NCBI GenBank assembly: GCA_963969495.1
Contig: OZ018335.1
Location: 83,124,354 to 83,188,353, forward strand
Length of the DNA stretch: 64,000 nucleotides
DNA from: Ceratothoa steindachneri
Taxonomy: Eukaryota > Arthropoda > Malacostraca > Isopoda > Cymothoidae
Reading direction: 5' to 3'
Positions 33,991-45,125 of the stretch are shown in pieces. The notes under the pieces are model-generated. The model saw nothing but the letters and a program-made list of their open reading frames with translations. It was not told the DNA's origin and did not search any database. The position numbers were made by a program, and so were the translations under genes. Within the stretch, counting starts at the first letter, position 1. Each line of letters begins with the position of its first letter.

Positions 33991-34780
33991 ACGTAGTCGA
34001 TCGGGGGAATTCTTTTTTAAGAGGTTGCTGAGGGGCACCGAAATTGCAGTGAAATTCGGGATAAATCGCCGAAAGTAAGAAGCTGATCCTAGGAATGATC
34101 TTAATTGCCTCTTAGTATTCGGGAGGGGCATTTTAGCGATTGCCTTAATCTTGTCCTCCTGTGGACCTAGCTGGCTCTTTCCTATTTTAAAACCCAAGTA
34201 TTTTATGGTTTCGTGGGCAAAATGGCATTTGCCTGGGCCAATGGTGAGGCCATTTTCACGCAGTAGCTCGAAGAGAGATAATAGGGTGGTGAAATGATGA
34301 CTATTCACGAGTAGCGACGTAGACGTTATCGAAGTAAAAGGAGACTTCGGAAGTCCATCTAACAACCTTCTCATGAGACGGTTATAGTTACTACAAGCGG
34401 TCATGAGGCCAAAAGGAAGGCGCTCAAATTGCATTAAGCCTTTCTCAGTTGCAAAGGTGGTATAGGCTTTCACATCGGGCCTGAAGGGAATTTGGTAATA
34501 CAAATCAAGTTCTGAGATGAACTTGGCGTCTTCAAAAAGGTGGATGTTTTTGTCTACCAACGGGATGGGCTCGGCGTCGAACACAGTTACCGAATTTAAC
34601 TTCCGGAAGTCGATGCACATCCGATAAGAGCCATCAGGTTTCTTGACCATGACGATTGGGGAACAATAACTAGAGGTTGAAGGTTCTATTATATCTAAAC
34701 TAATCAAATTATCGAATTCGGCGTTAAAAGTTTAGCGTAAATAAATCGGCATGGGATAGGGTTTTGAACGGACAGGTTCT
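33930..34780 (-). pseudogene. Reverse transcriptase of element B
   Basis: Piece 34707-33988: IIEPSTSSYCSPIVMVKKPD, YRMCIDFRKLNSVT, then DAKFISELDLYYQIPF (motif A; an intact copy would have LDLxxxYxQIP), then FERLPFGLMTACSNYNRLMR (motif B/C approach). The catalytic motif region at 34325-34336 reads YFDN, but in another phase: a -1 shift before it and a -2 shift after it compensate, so the open frame reads through as nonsense. The thumb/connection part ENGLTIGPGKCHFAHETIKY, LGFKIGKSQLGPQ and LRSFLGSASYFRRFIPNF is well kept. Confidence 0.9.
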
Positions 34781-35260
34781 AAGGTCGTTAATTTAATATC
34801 ATGCTTGAAATTAGTATCGCATCCAGGCTTCTCTGATATAACGTCGTCGAACTGACATAAAAATTCTTGTAGCTGACTATTTAGATGTGGTGTCAGCTGC
34901 GCGTTGATATCCAGGTCAGAGGGTTCAAAAGACTCGCCTGGTATGGAAGGAAGAGGGTAATCGGCATGAGGTTGGATGCACACTGTCTGGATTACATTAA
35001 GGAAATCCGCGGGGTAATCCTCTTCAAGCGCCGATGTTTCGTCCAGTGCTACGAAGGTATCTCCATGGGCGCGTCGGTGGTACTTTTTCAACAAGTTGAC
35101 GTGGTAGAGCTTATCACCTGCTGGGGTACCAATGAGGTAATCTACCGGTCCTCGTACCTCGCGGACCGAGTGCGGATATTTCCATTGGCTCAGTAATATA
35201 TTCCTCGCTGTGGGAAGGAGCAAGAGTACTTCATCACCAGGCTTAAGTTTTGATCTTCGG
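34781..35260 (-). pseudogene. GPY/F-type integrase C-terminus and linker upstream of RT (element B)
   Basis: Open piece 35223-34732, preceded by KLKPGDEVLLL. It reads LLPTARNILLSQWKYPHSV, then VDYLIGTPAGDKLYHVNLLK and KYHRRAHGDTF. This is the module that in conventional Gypsy elements ends the integrase (GDxVLLLLPTxxxKLxxxWxGPYxV...YxVNxLKxY), and here it lies before RT. The linker then leads into LNSQLQEFLCQFDDVISEKP, the approach to RT (VFxxxPGxT). The integrase zinc and DDE core that should precede it are missing in B. Confidence 0.82.
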
Positions 35261-35399
35261 ACCTAAAATCCTGGTTAAGGAACTCCGAGAATTTACACGG
35301 TATCGGGGTTCTGAGGGGGACGGGCAACCTGGGCTTCCCTCTTAGCTCGGCCTCGAGTAAGGGTGGCCTGGGACACAGGGTCGGAGCTTACTTGAAGGC

Positions 35400-35830
35400 T
35401 CTGTCCTATAAGTACGGAACAAAACTGTAGGGGTGCTGAAATGACTTCAGCTCAGCCATCAAAATACTGACACTGAAGATAACATCTAATGACGGGGAAT
35501 CGGTTTGTCCACCCAAGGTAGTCATGTACCACCGCAAATTTTTCGTGGTTAGGGTCCACTGGGATGAGGAGCTCGTCGGACAGGATGAAACACGTGCACC
35601 CTGTGTCCCTGACGAGAGTAGATACACGGCAGCCGTTCACGCTGCCCTCCTCAAATTTCAAAGTTCCCGATGAACTTTTATCAAAAATAAAATTTACCTG
35701 GTGGCCTGACAGAGGGGAAGAAGTTGCTGTTTGGGTCTGCACCACCAGGGAAGCCGGGGTGGCATTAATCTGGTACATTTGGTGGGCTGGTCCGCTTTTA
35801 AGCCTAGAATTTTATGGGCAATCCAAGCTC
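35400..35830 (-). pseudogene. Aspartic protease of element B
   Basis: The open piece 35778-35452 contains VNFIFDKSSSGTLKFEEGSV, NGCRVSTLVRDTGCTCFILS with the DTG active site, then HDYLGWTNRFPVIRCYLQCQ. It is in the same phase as gag upstream and GPY/F downstream. An in-frame stop follows QYFDG. It closely resembles the protease of element C (57253-57600). Confidence 0.88.
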
Positions 35831-36840
35831 ATGTAATTTTCTACACCACAGGTGAAGCATATGATTGGTCGCTTCGGGAAGAGTGATGGAAAAGAAATCG
35901 TAACGGGAGGTTTGGTGTCCCCTTTTTGGTTTTGATGAAAGAAGTTTTGGGGTTTTACGGGGCCCGGAAACTTCGTCGGCTTTCCTGGGAAGGGGCGCGA
36001 ATCTTTCCTTCTTTCCTGGTAGGGGGATTGGTGAGAATTCGGATTCTCCTTGGGGTATAAATTATGGCTTGTGGCATAGACAGCCGCTTCTTCGGTACAC
36101 TATTTAAAGGTATGGCACCGATGATCCTTGACGAACGCGCGGATCTCCGTCTGGAAAGACGCCAAAAATTGATCCCGCAACACGAAATCTGTAAGGGACT
36201 CGTAGTTAGGATCAACCTTTGAGGATTCTAACCAGGATTTAAAATTCCTCTGAAGAATGTATCCGAATTGACGGAACGTCTGTCCGGGTTTAATACGACC
36301 TCCTCAAAATTCTTGTCGGTAGAAATCGGGAGCCAATAACTCAGCTTTTAAGGTACTGTAATCAATTGTACATTCAGATGGTAGAGATATGAAAATGTCG
36401 CGTAATTCACAATTTAAAAGGGAAAGTAATCTTACTACACCTTCAGCCTGCTAATCCAAGTTATTGATCTCGAGGATCCTTTCGAAGTGTGCTAAAAATG
36501 CTCTGAAATCCTTTCCATCCCTGAAATTGGGCGGAGCTTCTGAACGTGAACTGACTGATTGTATTTCAACCTGTACTCTAGCCATTTCAAGCTGATGGTA
36601 AAGCTCAGCTTGTTTTTTCCGTTCCTCTCTTTCTTCTCGTTGGATTTCTCTTTCTCTTTCTTTTTCTTCTCGTTGGATTTCTCCTTTTCTTTGCCTTTCT
36701 TCTCTTAACTTTTCTATTTCTGTTCGTTGCTCCTCTTGAACGTACTCAATCAATTCTTTTCCGGAAAGTCCCACGGAATTTCCTTGCGCTTTGAAGATTT
36801 CAAACTGAGTCATATTTGCACTTAGGGGCGCAATAGTCAA
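35831..36840 (-). pseudogene. Gag of element B (coiled coil, capsid, zinc knuckle)
   Basis: Starts near 36810 with MTQFEIFKAQGNSVGLSGKE, then a Glu/Arg/Lys-rich coiled coil with REIQREE-type repeats (about 36730-36600), then YHQLEMARVQVEIQ. The capsid part has FRDGKDFRAFLAHFERILEI, a TAG, then VRLLSLLNCELRDIFISLPS and LKAELLA, then GQTFRQFGYILQ and WLESSKVDP. A zinc knuckle CFTCGVENYMSLDCP lies near 35850 (CxxC...C, with the His replaced). The phase is continuous apart from a few stops. C has lost the capsid part; B keeps it. Confidence 0.85.
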
Positions 36841-37127
36841 CCAACTAAATTCCTTGCAATAAGAATTATGCCTTCTAGATAATTAGCCTACCTAAATATG
36901 GGCACTGACCTATTCGTAATTGGTTTCTCGACGTAGATTACCAATGACTAAAATAACACACAAACAAATTATTATAATAGTTCCTTGAGCTACCCCAGCT
37001 TATTAAGTTTCAAAAAAGAAATAACAATCGTTAAAACAAAACTGAACTACTATACTCTATTTTTATAACGAATAACACTATGCTTCACTCGACTAAACAC
37101 CAGTGTTTGCAAAGATATAGCGTTAAA

Positions 37128-37146
37128 CCTCACACACTTGATACCA
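37128..37146 (-). other. Candidate primer-binding site of element B
   Basis: On the minus strand TGGTATCAAGTGTGTGAGG begins 23 nt after the LTR end at 37170. The same position and near-identical sequence occur in C and D. Confidence 0.5.
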
Positions 37147-37169
37147 AATTTAAATAGTATCTATAAATA

Positions 37170-38518
37170 TGTCGTAGAATAGGCTCTCGACAATATACCA
37201 TATACAACTATTCATTGAGGGAATCATTCTAATATTTCGAGTGCGTGGAAATCTGATTGACCAAGGTTAGTCCAAAAGGAGGGGGGGCCTGGAGAGGCTT
37301 ATTTATCTTCAATATGCTTAAGAAGTTAAACAAAGCACAAGATAAATAATATGCCTATCATTAATAAAATAGAGTTTTATTAATTAAACAAAAAACAACA
37401 CACACTAAAATGTTTACATAAACGGAGAATGCAAAGGGTCGTGAGAATATCTGACTAATCCGAGCATTAAGATTTGGAGAGATTCAAAAAGGTAAACACT
37501 TAAAAATTAAAAAGGGGGAATGGTTCGCTAAACCATTTAAAGCACAGCGTAGTGTTGACAAAAGGTTAGATGATTAAAGGTAATGCTCAGCTTACGTAAT
37601 TACAAAGTTGTTGTGCAGAGGAAGACGATGCGAAGAAATCTTCGGTCCACTGGCGAATTCCAACAGAAGGGTTTTTCGAGATGTTGTCCTTAACGAAGGG
37701 GGAAGGACTGTCTCCGAAGAGTGGAAGCGAAGTGGGGCTTGGAAGTACGAGCGATCTTTGTGACATCAAATCGGAGATGTTGTAGATGAACAATGGAGGT
37801 TATTGTTCAAACCAAGCGTTCTCTTGAAGAAAGTTAATAAAGGGGGAAATTAAATTATCCTGACGTGATGTCTTGGGAACGAGAACCGTTTCTTGACGAA
37901 CGGGCTTAAAGAATAATGGCTGTTCTAACGTTGTTCTCTTTCTGAACAACAGGAGGGGCTGAGGGCGGGGGGGTGAGAACCATCTCTTGTCAAACGGGCT
38001 CAAAGATCAATGGCTGTTCTAACGTTGTTCTCTTTCTGAACAACAGGGGGCGCCTTGTTAACTTGGCGTCTCGAAGGCACGAACCTTGGAATTTTAAGGA
38101 TATTGTCTTCTTCTGGACAATAAGGGGGTTCTCGAGGTAGAGAGTTCCTAGGTGCACAAGGAAGACTGGATCGGCGTGATGCCTCGCGAAGATAATCGGG
38201 ATCTGATCTGCTTTAATCGGGGAAAGATATGTATAAGTACCCGGAGACGTCTCCATGGCGTAGAGAATAATTGAGTAGGGGACTTCGGGGGAATGCCCCA
38301 GGCGTGGCTCAAAATATACCTTATCTGCCTATAAGTCTATCTTAATCTGGCGAGATCCACGTATAAAGGCGAAGCGGGGGAATGAACCTAATTGATTAAA
38401 TATTTGCTATGGCGTCGATAACGTGCTTTGCTTCCTCTCGCAGATGCACGTGGGTAGCATGTGTTTCTAAACATGTGATAGCGGCTGAATTTAAGCGGCC
38501 TCAGACCGTTCTATCACA
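37170..38518 (-). repeat. 5' LTR of element B
   Basis: On the minus strand it runs TGTGATAGAACGG...CTACGACA (1349 bp), with the same TGT...ACA ends as the LTRs of element C, from which it has diverged. About two ~80 bp tandem units containing AGAACAGCCATT and TTGTTCAGAAAGAGAACAAC lie at about 37870-38060; C has five. Confidence 0.85.
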
Positions 38519-38789
38519 CCGGTCATATACAAGAAACTCCTGAATAATTAAGAGCTGATGTGTAAGTACAAAAAAATAAATGATTATATTTGATACATTA
38601 ATCTTGGTAGTATGATATAAGCATCACATGCAAAAAAAAGAAAAGAGAGGAAAACAATCTAAAATTAATCATGACAGTTATAGAGAGTGGGAGATTATCA
38701 ATTTTACAAATATAAAATATGAATAATTAGTAAGTGGAGACTAAACCTGTATCCAAACCTACATAGTTATAATACAGATTATTTACAAA

Positions 38790-39571
38790 GACTCACTGGG
38801 CTCGTTTACTGGGTTCCTTGCCAAACTATCCGCGAGTACATTATGAAATCCTTTTAGGTATCGGATATCATATTGATATTCTTATAATAACAGGGCCCAT
38901 CGCATGAGTTCTTCATTCTGGCTCTTACAACTTTTTAAGTCCGCTAGGGTTTGTGATTCGTTTCTATGGAGAACGGTACAACTGTCAAATATATGCTGAG
39001 CTTCTAGCTTCACAGTGGCATACTTCTTTTCCTGATCGGAAAGCTTCCTACTTGCAAAAGCCACCAGAAACCGCACTTCTGCCCCGTATTGGAACAAGGC
39101 GCATCCAATTCCAAGATGACATGCGTCGGTCCAGATGCCGAATTTCTTCTCGGGATTAGGTAAGTGCAGGATAAGTGCAGTCACTAGTTTCTGTTTGAGT
39201 CCCTCGAAACTGGCAATAGCCATAGAGTTCCACTTAACAGGGTCTGGAGATTTCATTTTAAGCAGGTCATTTAAGGGTGGCAGGGCGACGGATGCGAAGT
39301 GGGGTACAAAACGACGATAGAAGGAATCTGCTCCTAAAAAGGACCGGAGTTGCTCCTTCGAGATTGGGAGCGGCATATCGATTATTGCTTTTATCTTATC
39401 CTTCTGTGGGGATATGCGGTTCTCGCCAATCTTGAACCCTAAATACGTAATAGTGCTATAAGAAAATTTGCACTTAGAGGGCTTAATTGTTATGCCGTGA
39501 GACCTCAATTGGTCTAAGTGTGGGCGAAGACACGCGAGGTGATCTTCCCATGTACGCGTGACTACGTACAC
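38790..39571 (-). pseudogene. RT connection and RNase H of element D
   Basis: Open piece 39571-38882, continuing after the TAG to about 38790. YVVTRTWEDHLACLRPHL, then HGITIKPSKCKFSYSTITYL, GFKIGENRISPQKDKI and LRSFLGADSFYRRFVPHFAS form the RT thumb/connection. HLPNPEKKFGIWTDACHLGI starts RNase H with TDA. AFASRKLSDQEKKYATVKLE continues it, with the Glu. After a short out-of-phase segment MRWALLL, EYQYDIRYLKGFHNVLADSL ends it. This is the longest open frame in element D. Confidence 0.88.
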
Positions 39572-40252
39572 GTTGTCAAAATATCATGTGACGTTTTCTA
39601 GCCCATCTACAACTATTCGCCTAATGCGGTTATAAATGCTACAAGCTGTAACTAAGCCAAAGGGAAGCCGAATGAATTCTATGAGGCCTCTTTATGTGGG
39701 AAATGCTGTAAATTTCCTCACCGATGGTTTCAAAGGAATCTGATAATAGGCCTTACACAAGTCAATTTCATAGATATACTCGGCTCCTTCGAATAGCTGC
39801 TGGTTCTGATTGATGAGAGGAAGGGTTTTGCCTCAAATACAGTGACAGAGTTCAGTTTCTGAAAGTCGACGCACATACGGAATGAATTATTGGGCTTGCG
39901 TACCATAAAAATTGGGGAGTAATAGTCTGAATAGGACGGTTCGATAATCCCCAATTTCAAGAGGTTGTCTACTTCCTCGTTGAAAACCTTACCAAGGTGT
40001 ACGGGTAAGGGGTAAGGTTGAGCCCCGGACATGGTCCTTCGTAGTGAGCTCTATGTCGTGTTCGAAATGAGTGGAGCAACTTGAGATCTCGGAGATTACG
40101 TCCGAGTATTCTCCTAAGAGCGACACCATTTGGGCGATCTTAATGGGCTCGAGTTTGGGGTTCACGTCTAACTCGATGGGAGGGAGTCTTCTTGGGGGAG
40201 CGGGGTAGAAGGGAGAGTGGGAAGCTAGTAGTTCCTGTCCATCTCCACACAC
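39572..40252 (-). pseudogene. Reverse transcriptase (fingers and palm) of element D
   Basis: Pieces 40252-39989 and 40032-39730. LLGEYSDVISEISSCSTHFE is the RT approach. VDNLLKLGIIEPSYSDYYSP, IFMVRKPNNSFRMCVDFQKL and NSVTVF are the fingers. A shifted frame near 39760 gives an EYIYEIDL-like motif A, and IPLKPSVR follows. At 39572-39583 the catalytic motif reads YFDN, followed in phase by VYVVTRTWEDHL, the same variant seen in B. Frameshifts and stops interrupt it. Confidence 0.82.
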
Positions 40253-40379
40253 ACGATATTAACGACGTTCAAGGAAATTCCTGGCAAAACAGCGTCAATG
40301 ACTTCTTCTTCGTCGAACACAACAATATTATTAATGCATGCTCGCCTGTGGTATTTCTTTACCATGTTTATATGGTGAA

Positions 40380-41520
40380 ACTTATTACCCGATGAGGTTT
40401 TGATGACAAAGTCGACGGGTCCATGAACTTATATTACGGGGTACGGTCCTTTTTACTGGGAAAGCAACTTGTTTGTGTTTGTGGGGAGAAGGAGCAAAAC
40501 TTCCTCTCCGGGTTTTAGTTAACGGGTTTTAGCCTTTGTATCAAAATAGGCACAGTAATTATTTAAATTGCTCTGCGTATTTAGGACGGCAATTTCTAAT
40601 CACTGCCTCAGTCTTTCTTACAGATTTTGGACATAAGAGTAGATGTCCTTAATCTGTTCTTACAAACAGGGATTTTTTAGGAGCTCCTTCAAGATACATT
40701 ATGGGCCTCTGACATTTTGTCCTTAAAGGAGCTCGAATGGGGATAAACCGAGGGTCCTATGGGCAAGTTCGCGGCCCGCGAATAGGGTGACCGGTAAATC
40801 CTGGTGCCACTCTTGGGGCCACTCATGGCACAGCTTCTTGAGGACACACTTCACGATTGCATTTAATTTTTTGCACATGCCGTTTGCCGCAGCGTGGAAG
40901 GGCGTCGTGGAGATGGGCGTAATTTGGAGTAACGCGCTCACGTGTTCCATCAGTTCTTAAGTGAACTGTCGACCTCTATCTGACAGCACTTCCTTTGGAA
41001 TCCCAACTCTTGTATAGATTTTTTTTTAGCGCGATTGCATCAGGGAACCAGGTGGCGCAATTGACGAGCATGAGGACGTATAAATGGCCCGCGGTGGAAG
41101 GGGATATATTGGCCCTATGAGGCGAATAACAACCTTAGAGAACGGCTCTGCTATAATGGGGGTCTTCTCTTAAAGGCCTGGGACAATCCATCTGTTATCT
41201 GTAGTCCTCTGACACATTGCGCAAGTTCTACAGTATTCAGCTATTTCTTTTACTGCTCCCGGCCAAAATAAATATGTGAAAACGCGCTGAGACGTTTTGT
41301 CATGGCCAAAGTGACCGGCCAATTCGTTTTCATGTGCTAGCTGCAATAGCTAAGGAACATAAGGGCATGAAACACAATTAGTCTTTACAAGGGAGCCTAC
41401 TGTATCCGGAGAGGCGCGAATTAACAGGGAGTCTTCTACAAGGTACCTCACCTGTCGGTTTCCTCATACTATCTCGAGATCACCTCTTCTGGCTTTTTCC
41501 CACAGGGATTTGGAGGGATG
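40380..41520 (-). pseudogene. Integrase of element D, located before RT
   Basis: The zinc domain reads LAHENELAGHFGHDKT, then VFTYLFWPGAVKEIAEYCRT and CAMCQRT (41340-41205), with all His and Cys of the HHCC site. The core at about 41140-40700 has EPFSKVVIRLIGPIYP, where the first catalytic Asp position is Arg; then GIPKEVLSDRGRQFT with the second Asp; then PFHAAANGMCKKLNAIVK, where the Glu is Lys. It continues into LPVTLFAGRELAHRTLGLSP and FELL. GPY/F at about 40530-40380: LKPGEEVLLLLPTNTNKLLS, VDFVIKTSSGNKFHHINMVK. RT follows directly. Dead copy, but the domain identity is clear. Confidence 0.87.
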
Positions 41521-41570
41521 GGCAGTCCTTTTGGGCTCTGGAAAACTCAGGGTTGTTCAACTTCTTGAAC

Positions 41571-41960
41571 TCAGGGCTGCACTGGAATATGAGCAGCGCA
41601 AGAGAACAGGGTTTCGCGGCCCCCCTGCGCTCTGGTAGTGACGGCTTGGGTAATCTTACTCGGAGAGAGTTGCGCGCTCTGTCCGACTAGCACTGCACAG
41701 AATTTGATTGGGGCCGTGACCACGTTCGCCCAACCAGTGAAATAGCGGCACTTTACATGGCACCGGACGACAGGGAACCTGTTGGCACGTCCCCAAAAGT
41801 CGTGCACTACCGCAAATTTCTGATGCTGGAGTGTTTACGGGGAGGAGTAGCTTTCCTGACACTACGATACAGTACAACTAACTAAAGTGGACACTTTGCA
41901 CCCATTAATCGAGCCAGTTTCAAACTTAAATCCACCAGGAGAACTCTTATTGAATAAGAA
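41571..41960 (-). pseudogene. Aspartic protease relic of element D
   Basis: The region just before integrase carries a broken protease. One frame gives SGKLLLPVNTPASEICGSAR, another HDFWGRANRFPVVRCHVKCR, then YFTGWANVVTAPIKFCAVLV and GQSAQLS, parallel to the flap and C-terminal half of the protease in B and C. The DTG site (about 41880) is out of phase and damaged. The alignment with C identifies it more than any single motif. Confidence 0.7.
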
Positions 41961-42329
41961 GTTTTCCTGCTAGTCCTGATCTGACGGGGCTGCAGGTTTC
42001 GGGGTAGCTACGGTGGTTTGCTCTGGATAAAGGGTGGCAGTCACTTGATGTATTCGCTGACTTGGAGAGGGATATAGCCTTGAATTTTTCAGACACTGGG
42101 ATTTTATATACCCCGGGGTTCCGCAGAGCAACACGTGATCGGACTACTCCTGAAGGTGTTGTTTGGGTGAGCGTTTAAACCAGGGGGTTTACAGTCTTCT
42201 GAGGTCTTCTGGGATTTGTTCTTAGATTCAAATGGGGGAGAACTTTTACAAACTGAGAGAGGTTTTTTTGTGGGTGTCTTCCATACCCAAACTTGTTCTT
42301 GGGGGAAGGAGGGTTACGTTTGATGCTTG

Positions 42330-43102
42330 CCTTCAGGTATAAATGATGATTTGAAGCGTGAAAGTCCGCTTCATTTAGTCTTGAACGAAGGCTCTAATCT
42401 CTTGGGGGAGTATACTTAGTAATTGATCCTTTAAAATAGAGTCGATCAATGCCTCGTAGTCTCTTCAACTTTAGCTGACTCCAGCCAGAATTGCAGATTC
42501 CTTTTCATGATAAATCTGTATTGTCTGTATTTCTGTCCTGCTTGGAGTTTAGCTGACTTCAACATCGTTTTATAACCTGGGGGTAAGGTTAATAGCAGAT
42601 AGAAGTTCCGTTTTTAATTTGGAAAAATATATTGTCACTTCATGCGGCAATGCGATAAAAATCTCCCTCAGGCAAGGTGAGAGCAAGAGGAGAAGGCGAC
42701 TTACTCCATCGGCTTCAATATCCCATCCATTTACTTCGAATATTTTTTCGAGAGGCGTTAAGTACGTAATGAAGTCCTTATTTTCACGATGGGGCGGTGG
42801 GGGATAGTTTAAGAGCATGGTGTTGAGGTTGTTGACCCCGGGAACCAATTGAACTTACTTCCACTTGGTCTCTGCTTGATTTGTGTTCATGTTGGCGAAT
42901 TTTTTCCCGTTCTTCGATTGTAGTTTTTCCTTTCTAAATCTTCCTTGCGTTTTAGTATTTGCTCTTCTCTCTTTTCTTCTCTCTCATTCCTTGGTTCATT
43001 TTGAACGTACTTAATGAGTTTTCGACCCTCCAGTCCAATTGCTTGTCCTTGCTTTTGGAATATTTCGAGCAATCTAATAGATCTAAAGATAAGATTATGC
43101 AC
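42330..43102 (-). pseudogene. Gag relic of element D
   Basis: Piece 43102-42887 has LLEIFQKQGQAIGLEGRKLI, then KYVQNEPRNEREEKREEQIL, the N-terminal helix and charged coiled coil. Piece 42848-42570 has FITYLTPLEKIFEVNGWDIE, VSRLLLLLSPCLREIFIALP and FSKLKTELLSAINLTP, the capsid block. The zinc knuckle is not recognisable. It is the same architecture as gag in A and B, more decayed. Confidence 0.75.
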
Positions 43103-43339
43103 TGGGAGAGTTGCTATAGCGTAACGTGATTAATGAAAGGGGTTTTTATAGTTCCCTACCAAATCGAGGTAGACAAGAGAAAACAATTAATAAAAAACAT
43201 CCTAACCTAACTATTTTTTGGAGCCCAAGACAAGAATTGCTGTTAATGTTTGAGTATTTAGACTAATTTTGACGTTGGCAATTGTTGTATTAAAGTTTTG
43301 AAATGCACACAACTTTACAGATGTTGCTTTTAGTGATAA

Positions 43340-43358
43340 CCTCACACACCTGATACCA
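43340..43358 (-). other. Candidate primer-binding site of element D
   Basis: The minus strand reads TGGTATCAGGTGTGTGAGG, only 8 nt after the LTR edge at 43367 (23 nt in B and C). Confidence 0.5.
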
Positions 43359-43366
43359 ATTATATA

Positions 43367-44640
43367 TGTCGAGGGTTAGTGAGTAGGTAATCCCAGTCGC
43401 ACTTCATTGGCATCTATTTTAATTCCGCACCAAGGTAAAGTGTAGCCAATACACCTACCGTAGCCACTTCTAGTGAATAAGAATAACATGTATGCTTCCC
43501 TTTTGATCAAAATTAAGATAATAATTCCTTGAGTATGTTTTCACTCAGTAAAAGCCAGTTATAGGTGGACTTATGTAATTTTGAGAAATAAGCCGAGTGG
43601 ATTGCTTATCAATTGCCAAAAGATTGTCAAAAATAGTTAAAACACACATATACAAAAATAAACTTTAATATCCATAAATTCGAAATATGAAAGAGCATAT
43701 ATGTGTATAAATAGGATTAATCTTCGCAATGAATTGGTAAGTCTATATAATGTCGTGACGATTACACTTGAAATCTACTTACTAGGATGCTTGTGTCTTA
43801 ATTGCACCCGACAGAATGATTTGAATAATATCACGGAATTAAGCACTGAATTAATCACTTGTAATACTCGAGGTTATGAACTCGGGATGGAAATTCTAGT
43901 TAACGATTAAACTAGTGAAGTTAGGGGAGGGAATAATTCAATTTAACGATACCTTTGAGTTCGTAAGTATTTGGAGAATGACGGTGAATGTCTTCTTCTT
44001 TTCACGATCTTCGCAATTAGCCTGGTCGTTCGAGGTTACCTAATGTGGGGGTAATCTTAGCCTAGTGTCCAGATATAATAAACCTCGACTAGATCGCGAA
44101 GGCGAGTCAAACTGTGACTGAAATTGGAATTCTTCTCCTTGAACTGTACGTTCCTATTATTGGCACCTGGAGTGGGTAGCCAAAAATGATCACCTAGCTG
44201 CGTCTAGGGTAATCCGCAGAGGGAGGTTCTGTATAACCTCTGACTCTGAAGGGGGGGGGGAGTTCTACGAGAAGTTTAGCACCTACAAGTACCGTTACAG
44301 CAACAACAAATTCCCCTAAGTTTCTTCCTTGCGACGGGCGAACTGTTTCCTTTGTGGGACTAGCTCCACACACAACCTATGTCCAATATCTTCTGCCCGA
44401 CGCCAGGGAGGATTTTCCCTTTTATTTCCGGATTCTCATATAATTCTTATCTTTGCGTAAAAAGACCTTTCGTCTGCTGCCAGGACATGCCAAGCATTCA
44501 CACCTTGGAGCCATGTGAGCTTTAATCGTCTCAAGTCGCAGCTTTATGACGGCGCGAAGAAACTCGAGCCTTCGTTGGCTAGCAGGTGTCCTTTGAGGCA
44601 GACATTTTGATACTGGGTGAAAGCTATGTGTTTTATAGAA
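43367..44640 (-). repeat. 5' LTR of element D (outer limit uncertain)
   Basis: The inner edge is TGTCGAGG on the + strand (CCTCGACA on the element strand), adjacent to the leader. Without a second LTR, the outer edge near 44600 is a guess from the length of the other LTRs and the drop in GC content. A G run (9 G) lies at about 44252-44260. Confidence 0.55.
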
Positions 44641-45125
44641 TATTACGTATGCTGATTAAAAATCCGAGCTCAGATTTGATCTATCAACTCAAAAGCTTTA
44701 GTTATTCGCATGTGCAAGATTCATAAACTAAATACATATCATGTGCATTTTTCACTATATTACATTATATTGTATGTAATATAAACTATATAAACAATTT
44801 TATAAGCTATATATTTTAGGCCGCTAAGAACTAAACAAAAAACGAGAATGTGCATTGTTTAATTTAGCTGCGGATAGCGCTGTATTATGTGAAAGCCCCT
44901 AATACTAATCAATTTATTCTTAGTAAATCTGTGTCGTTTGCATTGCCGTCAAGTGCTTCACGTGTATATCTTGTTCTGTGCGATTAGCGTTTTAACTGTG
45001 TTATCTCATAAATAAGAGAGTCTGTGTAAATCTAAATCACTCAGAGAATATTTGTTATGTCTTTGTAAACTTTGCTTCCGTGACCAACGGAAAAACATGG
45101 CCACCAAATTAAAAACTGCCTAGAA
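44641..45125. other. AT-rich spacer
   Basis: Nothing recognised. Confidence 0.4.

Larger units (their letters stand above)
32935..38518 (-). mobile_element. Ty3/Gypsy element B (Gmr1-like), minus strand
   Basis: The 5' LTR is at the right (37170-38518). Internal order toward the left is leader, gag, zinc knuckle, protease, integrase C-terminal GPY/F part, RT, RNase H, then a ~400 bp 3' region with a purine-rich stretch. Only the first ~30 bp of the 3' LTR remain (32935-32964, reading TGTGATAGAACGG...). The integrase zinc and catalytic domains are deleted between protease and GPY/F (junction about 35255). Gag, protease, GPY/F and most of RT share one reading phase, interrupted by stops. A 130 bp MITE sits in the RNase H region. 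The right edge abuts the 3' region of element D. Confidence 0.88.
38519..43366 (-). mobile_element. Ty3/Gypsy element D with integrase upstream of RT, minus strand
   Basis: Reading from the LTR edge at 43367 leftward: leader with TGGTATCAGGTGTGTGAGG (43358-43340), gag, protease, integrase (zinc domain, core, GPY/F), RT, RNase H, and a ~270 bp 3' region, then truncated at the LTR of B. No integrase follows RNase H. Frames change often, so the element is older than B and C. The domain order gag-PR-IN-RT-RH is that of Ty1/copia and of the Gmr1-like group of Ty3/Gypsy, while RT and the GPY/F module are of Ty3/Gypsy type. Confidence 0.85.
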
